Assembly (NCBI GenBank): GCA_004557735.1
Contig: SFFV01000003.1
Coordinates: 62,001 to 126,000 of the forward strand
Direction: 5' to 3'
Origin: Clostridiales bacterium
Lineage (GTDB): Bacteria; Bacillota; Clostridia; Oscillospirales; Oscillospiraceae
Length of the DNA: 64,000 nt
Shown in pieces: positions 57,598 to 64,000 of this stretch (position 1 is its first letter; every line of letters starts with the position of its first letter). A program made the position numbers and the translations under genes. The notes beneath the pieces were generated by a model. It made no database searches. It was given only the letters and a program-made list of their open reading frames with translations, and was not told the DNA's origin.

Positions 57598-58485
57598 TCA
57601 TTTTACCGCGGCGAGCGCGAGCTGCACCGCGCCGAAGAGCGCGCCGTGCTCCGGCTCTGCCGGGCGGCAGAACGGCGCGAGCGCTTCGCATACCGTGCGG
57701 CGGTAAATGTTGTTCTCCGCAAGAAGCCCGCCCGCGAGAGCACACGGCGAGCCGTTTTCAAGGCAGAGCCTGCCCGTGACCGCCGAGACAAGGCGGGCGA
57801 GCTCCGCCGCGCCGCGGCGCAGGATCTCAAGGCTCACCGCGTCCCCCTGCTCTGCGCACCGCAGCACGAGCGGTGCGAGCGCGGCAATGTCGCTCTTGCC
57901 GCGGCGGGAGAAGTAGACAAAATCAAATATGCCCTGTATGTCATGGCCGCCGACGGCGTCCATCACCGCGGTGTGGAGCGCGTTTTCCGAAAGACGGCCG
58001 TCCTCGCTCCGGAGCGCCGCGGCGAGCGCGTCCCGGCCGAGCGTGTAGCCGCTGCCGGGATCGTCGATGATGTGTCCGCCGCCGCCGCAGCGAAAAGTTT
58101 CCCCGGCGGCGTTTTTACCGTAACAGACCGAGCCCGTCCCCGCGATGAGGACGCACCCGGGCGTCTGCATTGCGCCTGCGAGCGCGATCTCGTGGTCGCC
58201 GCACAGAAGGAGCTTTCCGGCAAAGCCGTGCGCGGCAAGCTCCGCGCGCAGGATCTCCCCCGCCGCCGTGCCCGAAACGCCCGCGCCGCCGACGCATATC
58301 GCGCCGCAGCCGCGCATATCGCCGCAGAGCGTGAGGATCTCTTCCGTGCGGCGGCGGAAGCCGTCCTCGCCGATGGCGGACAGATTGAACGCGCCGAGCG
58401 TTTCCCGCCGGAGCAGCGTCCCGTCCGGTGCGCAGACCGCCACGCGGGTCTTTGTCCCGCCGCCGTCAATACCGATAACATACAT
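57598..58485 (-). CDS. BadF/BadG/BcrA/BcrD-type amino-sugar kinase
   Basis: ASKHA-fold kinase, 295 residues. MYVIGIDGGGTKTRVAVCAP is the phosphate-1 loop, LIAGTGSVCYG phosphate-2, and CALAGGLLAEN the adenosine region. In this family are the GlcNAc kinases and MurK of Clostridium acetobutylicum, which phosphorylates both MurNAc and GlcNAc. Next to nagZ, namZ, anmK and murQ, phosphorylation of MurNAc and/or GlcNAc released from wall fragments is the natural assignment. GAGGTGAGG lies before the ATG at 58485, 10 bp after the nagZ stop. Confidence 0.88.
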   Translation of the reverse strand: MYVIGIDGGGTKTRVAVCAPDGTLLRRETLGAFNLSAIGEDGFRRRTEEILTLCGDMRGCGAICVGGAGVSGTAAGEILRAELAAHGFAGKLLLCGDHEIALAGAMQTPGCVLIAGTGSVCYGKNAAGETFRCGGGGHIIDDPGSGYTLGRDALAAALRSEDGRLSENALHTAVMDAVGGHDIQGIFDFVYFSRRGKSDIAALAPLVLRCAEQGDAVSLEILRRGAAELARLVSAVTGRLCLENGSPCALAGGLLAENNIYRRTVCEALAPFCRPAEPEHGALFGAVQLALAAVK

Positions 58486-58495
58486 ATTCCTCACC

Positions 58496-60022
58496 TCACA
58501 GCGCCACGGGCATCGCGCCGCGGCAGTCCCCGCCGGAGAACACGTCCGCGAGCGCGGCGAGGGAATCTCTCGTATAATCAAACGCCGCGAGCAGCGCCGC
58601 ATTTTCGGGCATGAGCGAAAGATCGTAGGGGTTTCGCAGCGCCGCCACGGTCATCGGCACGCCCTTTCCGGCAAGCGCCGCCGCAAGCGCGAGCTGGCCG
58701 CGGAAGAGGTGTGCGTTGCAGGAGGAGAAAATGATGTTCTCCGCCCCCTCCGCACGCTTCACAAGCTCCGCGATCTCCGCTTCCTCCGGGTCTTTGGAGC
58801 AGACGGCGAATTTTGCGCCGAAGCGCGCGCCCATATACTCCGGGAACGTCTTCGCCTCCGGGTCGGCGTTCGCGGCCTGCGTCATGCGGTAATCGGCGCA
58901 GCCGCAGAAAAACGTCTTTTCGCCCGCCCGGCACGCCTTGCCGCGCACCGCGGCGATCGCCTCGCGCGCCATGCGCGCCGCGGCGGCGAGATCCCCGGCA
59001 CGTCCGGCGTTCTCCGGTTCGGCGGCGCGTATCCACCGCTCCTTGGCAGAGAGGATGCGCCGCACGGACGTCTCAAGCTCCCGCGCGTCCATCGCGCCGG
59101 TCTCGGCGGCGGCGAGCGCCGCGGCGGCGCTCTCGCGCTGAAGGCCGGCATTGCTCGAAACAAACACCATGTCCACACCCGCGCGCATTGCCTCCACAAC
59201 GCCGCGTGCCGTGCCGTAATGCCGCCGGATGGCGTCCATCACCATGCAGTCGCTGAGAATAAGCCCGTCGAAGCCCAGCGTTTCGCGCAAAAGGCCTTGC
59301 AGGATCGCGCGCGACATTGTGGCCGGAACGCCGCGCGGCTCGATGTTCGGGAAGAGGATGTGGCTGCTCATAACGGCGGGGATGCCCGCCCCGATCGCCG
59401 CGCGGAACGGGATAAGCTCGCACGATTCCAGCTGCGCGAGCGTCTTTTCGATGCGGGGAAGGCCGATGTGCGAGTCTACGGCCGTGTCGCCGTGGCCGGG
59501 AAAGTGCTTGCCGCAGCAGAGGACCCCGCCGTTTTTGTAACCCTCCGCGGCCTTTGCGCCGAAGAGCGCGACGCGCTTTGGATCGTCGCCGAAGCTGCGC
59601 ACGCCGATCACGGGGTTCATGGGGTTGGAGTTCACATCGAGATCGGGCGCGAGATTGAAATTCACGCCGACGCCGCGCAGCTGCCGCGCCGTGATCTTCG
59701 CGGCCCGGGCAGCGTTCTCCGGCTTTCCGGTCGCGGCGAGCGCCATGCTGCCGGGGACGTTCACCGCGTCCCACGGAAGGCGCGTCACCATGCCGCCCTC
59801 CTGATCGATTGCGATGAAGGCGTCGTGCCCGGTCGCGCCGCGGATAAGCTCCTGAATATCCGCGCACAGCCGCGTGAGCTGGGGCAGGCTTTCGATGTTG
59901 TAACGGAAAAGGATGACGTTTCCGATCTTGTATTCCCGCACCAGCGCGGCGAACTCCGCCGGTACCGCCGTCCCGGGGAAGCCAAACACCAGCCGCTGGC
60001 CGAGCATTTCCCGAATGTCCAT
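58496..60022 (-). CDS. nagZ: Beta-N-acetylglucosaminidase, GH3 (NagZ type)
   Basis: Exo-enzyme cleaving terminal beta-GlcNAc from muropeptides, 508 residues. GH3 N-terminal barrel with AIDQEGGMVTRLP, the NagZ-specific loop KHFPGHGDTAVDSH (catalytic His and Asp acid/base dyad), and the nucleophile Asp in LILSDCMVMDAI. It also has a second GH3 C-terminal domain, as in the Gram-positive NagZ group. No signal peptide is visible, so it seems cytoplasmic, unlike the secreted Bacillus enzyme. It follows namZ by 12 bp; GGAGG lies before the ATG. Confidence 0.93.
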   Translation of the reverse strand: MDIREMLGQRLVFGFPGTAVPAEFAALVREYKIGNVILFRYNIESLPQLTRLCADIQELIRGATGHDAFIAIDQEGGMVTRLPWDAVNVPGSMALAATGKPENAARAAKITARQLRGVGVNFNLAPDLDVNSNPMNPVIGVRSFGDDPKRVALFGAKAAEGYKNGGVLCCGKHFPGHGDTAVDSHIGLPRIEKTLAQLESCELIPFRAAIGAGIPAVMSSHILFPNIEPRGVPATMSRAILQGLLRETLGFDGLILSDCMVMDAIRRHYGTARGVVEAMRAGVDMVFVSSNAGLQRESAAAALAAAETGAMDARELETSVRRILSAKERWIRAAEPENAGRAGDLAAAARMAREAIAAVRGKACRAGEKTFFCGCADYRMTQAANADPEAKTFPEYMGARFGAKFAVCSKDPEEAEIAELVKRAEGAENIIFSSCNAHLFRGQLALAAALAGKGVPMTVAALRNPYDLSLMPENAALLAAFDYTRDSLAALADVFSGGDCRGAMPVAL

Positions 60023-60034
60023 GACGGTTCCTCC

Positions 60035-61171
60035 TTATTCGTAGAGAAGGTAGGGTCTTCGCCGCACGGCGAATGCCTCGCACTCGCGCCGTCCGCGCGC
60101 GATCAGCGTTTCGGCGTCCCAGTCGGGACGCTCGAACTCCCGGTGTCCGGCGAGCAGCGAGATAAAGGGCCGTCCGTTCTCCCGGACGGGCGGGAGAACG
60201 GCAAAGTCCCGGGGGTACATGTCCCGCATGAGCGCGAGCAGCCGCAGCCCCAGCTCCGTCGGGCGGAGCGCCGCGGCGTCCGTCACATGCAGATGCACGC
60301 CGCCGCAGAGCGTCCCGGCGTTCTTGGAGGCTGTGGGCGTGAAGTACGCCGGCGTCACGGCCAGTCCCGGCAGCGCGAGAGAGTCCAGCTCCCGGCAGAG
60401 GTCCTCGGCGTCGATGAACGGCGCGCCGAGCAGCGCGAACGGGTCCGCCGTGCCGCGCCCTTCGGAGAGGTTCGTCCCCTCAAGGAGACAGGTGCCGGGG
60501 TACAGCAGCGCCGTTTCATACCGCGGCATCGCAAGGCTCGGCATGACCCACGGCCTTCCCCAGCCGGGGAAGCTCACACGGGGATCATATCCTTCACAGC
60601 GGACAATGTCCAGAGCGCAGCCGATGTTCTCCTCGGCGTTCACCATACGGGCAAACTCGCCGCAGGTCATACCGTAGCGCGGCGGGACCGTATGGCAGCC
60701 GACAAAGCTCTCCATACCCTTCTCGAGCACGGCGCCCTCGGCGGCGCGGCCCAGCGGATCGGGGCGGTCGAGCACGACGAGGCGCCTGCCGTATTCCGCG
60801 CAGTCGAGCAGCAGGTTTTTGAGCGTGGAGATAAACGTATAGTACCGGCAGCCGACGTCCTGTATGTCGTAGACGAGCGTATCAAACTCCGCCGCCGTTT
60901 CCCGCGGCAGGCGCCTGGAGCCGGGGCGGTACAGGCTTTTCACGGGCAGGCCGGAGGGCTTATCGACGCTGTCGGAAAACACCTCGCCCGCGGCCTTGTC
61001 GCCGCGGACGCCGTGCTCGGGCGCGAGCAGAAGCCGGAGATCGCAGACCTCCCTTAAAACATCGATGCTGCTGCGGTTGTCGGCGCTGCGGCCGGAGGGC
61101 GCGGTGACGAGCGCGGCGCGGCCCGGGATATGCGCGGAAAGCTCCGCGCTGTCAATGCCGAATCGGATCAT
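60035..61171 (-). CDS. namZ: Exo-beta-N-acetylmuramidase NamZ (DUF1343, GH171)
   Basis: Removes MurNAc from the non-reducing end of peptidoglycan fragments; this activity was shown for the Bacillus subtilis family member. 378 residues with family signatures LAPEHGVRGD, VYDIQDVGCRYYTFISTLKN, DRPDPLG and LLEGTNLSEGRGTADPF. The ATG at 61171 has AAAGAGG; an in-frame ATG 33 bases upstream gives no family sequence. No signal peptide, so probably cytoplasmic like the nagZ product. First gene of namZ-nagZ-kinase; the divergent anmK starts 79 bp away. Confidence 0.93.
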   Translation of the reverse strand: MIRFGIDSAELSAHIPGRAALVTAPSGRSADNRSSIDVLREVCDLRLLLAPEHGVRGDKAAGEVFSDSVDKPSGLPVKSLYRPGSRRLPRETAAEFDTLVYDIQDVGCRYYTFISTLKNLLLDCAEYGRRLVVLDRPDPLGRAAEGAVLEKGMESFVGCHTVPPRYGMTCGEFARMVNAEENIGCALDIVRCEGYDPRVSFPGWGRPWVMPSLAMPRYETALLYPGTCLLEGTNLSEGRGTADPFALLGAPFIDAEDLCRELDSLALPGLAVTPAYFTPTASKNAGTLCGGVHLHVTDAAALRPTELGLRLLALMRDMYPRDFAVLPPVRENGRPFISLLAGHREFERPDWDAETLIARGRRECEAFAVRRRPYLLYE

Positions 61172-61189
61172 AAAAACACCTCTTTCCGG

Positions 61190-61218
61190 TTGACAAACAC
61201 CCATACGGGAAGTAGACT
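61190..61218 (+). promoter_or_regulatory. Promoter of anmK
   Basis: TTGACA (61190-61195), 17-bp spacer, TAGACT (61213-61218), 32 bp before the GTG. It lies in the namZ-anmK intergenic space, which would allow shared control. Confidence 0.7.
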
Positions 61219-61249
61219 TTTTTCAGAAAGCAATGAGGGAGGATTCACC

Positions 61250-62437
61250 GTGGAGCATCCCCTGAAAGCGCTGTGGGAAAAGCCGTCGCGGCTCGTGATC
61301 GGCTTTATGTCCGGCACATCGGCGGACGGCGTAGACGCCGCGCTCGTGCGTATCACGGGCTGCGGCACGCGAACGCGCGCAGAGCAGCTCGGCTTCTGCT
61401 TCGTGCCGTTTTCGGACGAGGTGCGCGCGGAGATACTGCGTCTTGCCGGAGGCGGTCCGGCGTCGGCGGCGGACTTCTGCCGGATGAACTTCCTGCTCGG
61501 CGAGCTCTTCTGCGAGGCGGGCGAGGCGCTTTGCGCACGGACCGGCACGAAGCTCTCCGACATTGATCTCATCGGCAGCCACGGCCAGACGTTCTGGCAC
61601 ATCCCGGAAAAGGAGGAATACCTCTCGCACGCCTTTACGAGCACGTTCCAGCTCGGGGAGGAGGCCGTGCTTGCCGAGCGCTTCGGCTGCCCGGTCGTCG
61701 GCAATTTCCGCGTGCGCGACGTGGCCGCGGGCGGGCTCGGCGCGCCGCTCGTGCCGTATACGGAGTTTCTGCTCTACCGCAGCGAGACCGAACACACGGC
61801 GCTGCAGAATATCGGCGGCATCGGGAACATCACGCTGCTCCCGGCGGGGTGCGCTCTCCCGGACGTGACGGCGTTCGACACCGGGCCGGGCAACATGCTC
61901 ATCGACGCGGCGATCGCGCGCATCACGAACGGCGAAAAGCGATACGACGCGAACGGCGCAGCGGCGGCCTCCGGCCATGTAAGCGAAGCGCTTCTCTCGC
62001 GGCTTATGCGCGATCCCTATCTCTCCCGCCGCCCGCCGAAAACGACCGGCCGCGAGCATTACGGCGCGGCGTTCGTTGACGGCATTTTCTCCGCGGCGGC
62101 GGAGCTGGGGCTTTCGGGCGCGGACATTCTCGCCACCGTCACGGACTTCACCGCGCAGACGATCGCCGCGGCGATCTCCGATTTCTGCGCCGTGCGCCCC
62201 GCGCGGCTCATCGTCGGCGGGGGCGGCAGCCGGAACGGCACGCTCATGGCGGATATCGCCGCGGCGCTTCCCGATGTGCGCGTGCTCACGAACGAGGATC
62301 TCGGCTTTGACGGCGACGCCAAGGAGGCGGTCGCGTTCGCGGTGCTCGCAAACGAGGCCGTCTTCGCCCAATGCAGCAGCGCGCCCGGAGCCACCGGCGC
62401 GCGGCACGGCGCGGTGTTGGGGAAAATTACGCTTTAA
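61250..62437 (+). CDS. anmK: Anhydro-N-acetylmuramic acid kinase
   Basis: Opens the 1,6-anhydro ring of anhydroMurNAc while phosphorylating it to MurNAc-6-phosphate, 395 residues. LVIGFMSGTSADGVDAALV, IGSHGQTFWHIP, NIGGIGNITLLP and FDTGPGNMLIDA are canonical for AnmK. The start is a GTG at 61250 with GGGAGGA at good distance. The gene is on the plus strand, divergent from namZ, and its last 4 bp overlap the tail of the convergent esterase gene. AnhydroMurNAc is made by lytic transglycosylases, so such activity is expected in this cell. Confidence 0.96.
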   Translation: MEHPLKALWEKPSRLVIGFMSGTSADGVDAALVRITGCGTRTRAEQLGFCFVPFSDEVRAEILRLAGGGPASAADFCRMNFLLGELFCEAGEALCARTGTKLSDIDLIGSHGQTFWHIPEKEEYLSHAFTSTFQLGEEAVLAERFGCPVVGNFRVRDVAAGGLGAPLVPYTEFLLYRSETEHTALQNIGGIGNITLLPAGCALPDVTAFDTGPGNMLIDAAIARITNGEKRYDANGAAAASGHVSEALLSRLMRDPYLSRRPPKTTGREHYGAAFVDGIFSAAAELGLSGADILATVTDFTAQTIAAAISDFCAVRPARLIVGGGGSRNGTLMADIAAALPDVRVLTNEDLGFDGDAKEAVAFAVLANEAVFAQCSSAPGATGARHGAVLGKITL

Positions 62438-63171
62438 TCAAAGAAATACGCGAGCGCCGCGCGCAGCGACGCGTCCCAGAAATCCCAGCTGTGCGCGCCG
62501 GGCCAATGCTCGAACCGGTGCGCGATGCCGAGCGACGCGAGATGCGCGGAAAAGCGCTCATTCGACGCATACAGCCCGTCCTGCTCGCCGCAGGATACAT
62601 ACAGTCCCGGGGCGTTCCCGGAGAGCCGTTCCGCCAGGACGAAGAGATCGTCCTTCGGCGTTACGGCTTTTTCTTCGCCGAAAATGGCTGTGATCTCCGT
62701 CTCCCGAAGCGAGACGGACCGGCGCTCGACCGTCCGGCGCAGATCGGCAACGCCCGAAAAGCTCGCCGCGCCCGCGTAGCGGCCGGGGTAGGTGAGCGCG
62801 CATTTCATCGCGCCGTACCCGCCCATGGAAAGGCCGAAGATATAGTTCTGCTCCCGTGCCGCGCCAAGACCGAACATCCGGCGGCAAACGGCGGGCAGCT
62901 CTTCGGCGACATACGTGAAATACGGCGGACCGTATACCATGTCGGTATATAAGCTGCGCTGCACCTCCGGCAGCACAACGGCGAGACCGCGCTCGCGCGC
63001 GTACCGCTCCACGGCGGTGTAGCGCGTCCAGCCGGTGCGGTCGTCCGTCAGCCCGTGCAGAAGGTAAAGCGTTTTTGTCTCGGAAAGATCGCCCTTATCG
63101 GGCAGTATCACATCCACCGCCGCCGCCATGCGCAGCGATTCCGAGGCGATCTCGCAGCGAAGAAATGCCAT
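62434..63171 (-). CDS. Putative esterase of the FrmB/tributyrin-esterase type
   Basis: Alpha/beta-hydrolase, 245 residues, of the esterase-D/EstA group. Nucleophile elbow FGLSMGGYGAMK (Ser near 118), acid in SCGEQDGLYA, and catalytic His in GAHSWDFWD near the C-terminus. Reported members act on short-chain esters or S-formylglutathione. Between murQ and anmK, removal of O-acetyl groups from wall sugars is a fair guess, but the fold does not show it. I use the ATG at 63171 with GGAGGG upstream; a GTG two codons earlier is possible. The ATG lies 3 bases past the murQ stop, so the genes are coupled. Confidence 0.85.
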   Translation of the reverse strand: MAFLRCEIASESLRMAAAVDVILPDKGDLSETKTLYLLHGLTDDRTGWTRYTAVERYARERGLAVVLPEVQRSLYTDMVYGPPYFTYVAEELPAVCRRMFGLGAAREQNYIFGLSMGGYGAMKCALTYPGRYAGAASFSGVADLRRTVERRSVSLRETEITAIFGEEKAVTPKDDLFVLAERLSGNAPGLYVSCGEQDGLYASNERFSAHLASLGIAHRFEHWPGAHSWDFWDASLRAALAYFFD

Positions 63172-63173
63172 GC

Positions 63174-64000
63174 TCACCCCTCCAGCGCCGAAGCGACGCG
63201 CCCGTTGGCGCGCGCGAGCAGCGTTTCCGCTTCGGTCTTATCCACGCCGAGCAGAAGCATGACGATGGCCGTCTTGCAGGCGTAGTTCGTCCCGGCGAGC
63301 GCGGCGCGCGCCGCGGCGTCCTCCGCGCCGGTCGCCTCGCGCACGATGCGCACGCACCGCTCCCGGAGCTTTTCGTTTGAGGCCTTCACGTCCACCATGA
63401 GGTTGCCGTAGACCTTGCCGAGCTTCACCATCACGCCGGTGGAGAGCATGTTCAAAATCATTTTCTGCGCCGTGCCGCTTTTCATGCGCGTGGAGCCCGT
63501 GATGACCTCCGGCCCCGGCGCGGGAGAGATGGCAATGTCGGCGTGCGCCTCGGCCTCGCAGCCGGGGCAGCAGGTGACCGCGACGGTGAGCGCGCCGACG
63601 CTCCTTGCATAGTCGAGCGCGCCGAGGACATACGGCGTCCGGCCGCTTGCGGCGATGCCGACAACGCTGTCCTTTTCCGTCAGATGCAGCGCTTTTATAT
63701 CGTCCGCGCCGAGAGAGCGGTCATCCTCCGCGCCCTCAACGGCGGTGAACATCGCGCCGCGGCCGCCGGCGATCACCGCGCGGACGCTCTCCGGGTCGAT
63801 CGAGTAAGTCGGGGGGCATTCGGCGGCGTCGAGCACGCCGAGACGGCCGGACGTGCCGCAGCCGGTATAGATGAGCCGCCCTCCGCGCTGCATCCGCGCA
63901 TAGATGCCGTCGATCGCTTCGGCGATCTGCGGGCAGACCTTCCCGACCGCCCCGGCGACCTTTTGATCCTCCTTATTGATGAGACGCACCATGTCGAGCG
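63174..64000 (-). CDS. murQ: N-acetylmuramic acid 6-phosphate etherase (partial)
   Basis: SIS-domain lyase that splits the D-lactyl ether of MurNAc-6-phosphate, giving GlcNAc-6-phosphate and D-lactate. The visible ~275 residues include RLIYTGCGTSGRLGVLDAAE, GGRGAMFTAVEGAEDD, VVGIAASGRTPYV and SPAPGPEVITGSTRMKSGTA, all typical. An internal Met at 63992 could look like a start, but the usual N-terminus (about 25 residues) should lie beyond the right edge, and the frame stays open to the edge. It is followed directly by the esterase gene. It accepts the products of AnmK and of the BadF-type kinase. Confidence 0.95.
   Translation of the reverse strand, partial: LDMVRLINKEDQKVAGAVGKVCPQIAEAIDGIYARMQRGGRLIYTGCGTSGRLGVLDAAECPPTYSIDPESVRAVIAGGRGAMFTAVEGAEDDRSLGADDIKALHLTEKDSVVGIAASGRTPYVLGALDYARSVGALTVAVTCCPGCEAEAHADIAISPAPGPEVITGSTRMKSGTAQKMILNMLSTGVMVKLGKVYGNLMVDVKASNEKLRERCVRIVREATGAEDAAARAALAGTNYACKTAIVMLLLGVDKTEAETLLARANGRVASALEG

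Noticed and set aside
63174..63992. Met at 63992 as the true start of murQ
   Set aside because: The known family has about 25 more N-terminal residues, and the frame remains open to the window edge (Leu-Asp before this Met), so the gene is treated as cut.

Overview
This is a GC-rich stretch (roughly 60% or more by eye) of a bacterial chromosome. The gene families and order point to an anaerobic, low-redox Clostridia of the Oscillospirales/Oscillospiraceae type. The evidence is the S10 ribosomal operon order, a spoIIGA-sigE pair of endospore formers, SLH-domain surface proteins, a SpoVB-type flippase, class III (anaerobic) ribonucleotide reductase, and the gdpP-rplI-dnaB-tilS-hpt-ftsH block. 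Placement at genus level is not possible from the sequence alone. No CRISPR array, insertion sequence, prophage or rRNA gene was seen.

Layout. 1-2.4 kb: start of the S10 ribosomal operon on the minus strand (rpsJ, rplC, rplD, rplW cut by the left edge) behind a strong promoter and a leader of about 290 nt. 2.4-6.6 kb: a minus-strand run of pgeF, a family-5 solute-binding lipoprotein, cdd and an SLH-M15 peptidase. 6.7-9.5 kb: secA, divergent from a zinc-ribbon acyltransferase and a DUF1846 gene (9.6-12.3 kb). 12.4-12.9 kb: five tRNA genes (Gly, Arg, His, Gln, Lys) with their own promoter and terminator. 13.1-22 kb: aspS, spoIIGA-sigE, a GNAT enzyme, a DUF212 membrane protein, an HSL-type hydrolase, lspA, hup, a SpoVB-type flippase and a small XRE regulator facing an 82-residue protein. 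22-25.7 kb: dut, TetR/SDR divergent pair, a sugar nucleotidyltransferase. 25.8-33.6 kb: gdpP-rplI-dnaB-tilS-hpt-ftsH, with overlapping genes. 33.6-39.5 kb: O-antigen-ligase-like protein, tatD, an atypical sensor kinase, gap, YgjV protein, and an AT-rich glyoxalase-fold gene. 39.5-45.7 kb: a heterodimeric ABC exporter and two CobW-type GTPase genes, one with a very His-rich segment and one carrying a C-terminal TIGR03943-like domain. 45.7-52.7 kb: PIG-L deacetylase and THEP1-like NTPase (minus), then nrdG, nrdD with a fused glutaredoxin, and trxB (plus), with two candidate NrdR boxes before nrdD. 53-57.5 kb: SLH surface protein, CYTH protein, ICMT-like methyltransferase, GreA-family factor, sugar nucleotidyltransferase. 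57.6-64 kb: a cell-wall sugar recovery cluster (BadF-type sugar kinase, nagZ, namZ, divergent anmK, an esterase, murQ cut by the right edge).

How it works together. The right-hand cluster encodes almost a full route from peptidoglycan to amino-sugar phosphate: NamZ and NagZ trim MurNAc and GlcNAc from chain ends, the BadF-type kinase and AnmK phosphorylate MurNAc/GlcNAc and anhydroMurNAc, and MurQ converts MurNAc-6-phosphate to GlcNAc-6-phosphate. The nrd block provides anaerobic dNTP synthesis with a built-in redoxin and its reductase. The two CobW genes look like a metal (probably zinc) delivery pair.

I see no clearly unprecedented multi-gene system. The best leads are the wall-recycling cluster, the NrdR-box-controlled NrdD-redoxin-TrxB set, the CobW/TIGR03943 pair, a nucleotidyltransferase carrying what looks like an orphan phosphomannomutase domain IV, and a histidine-kinase-like protein without a visible phospho-acceptor histidine motif.
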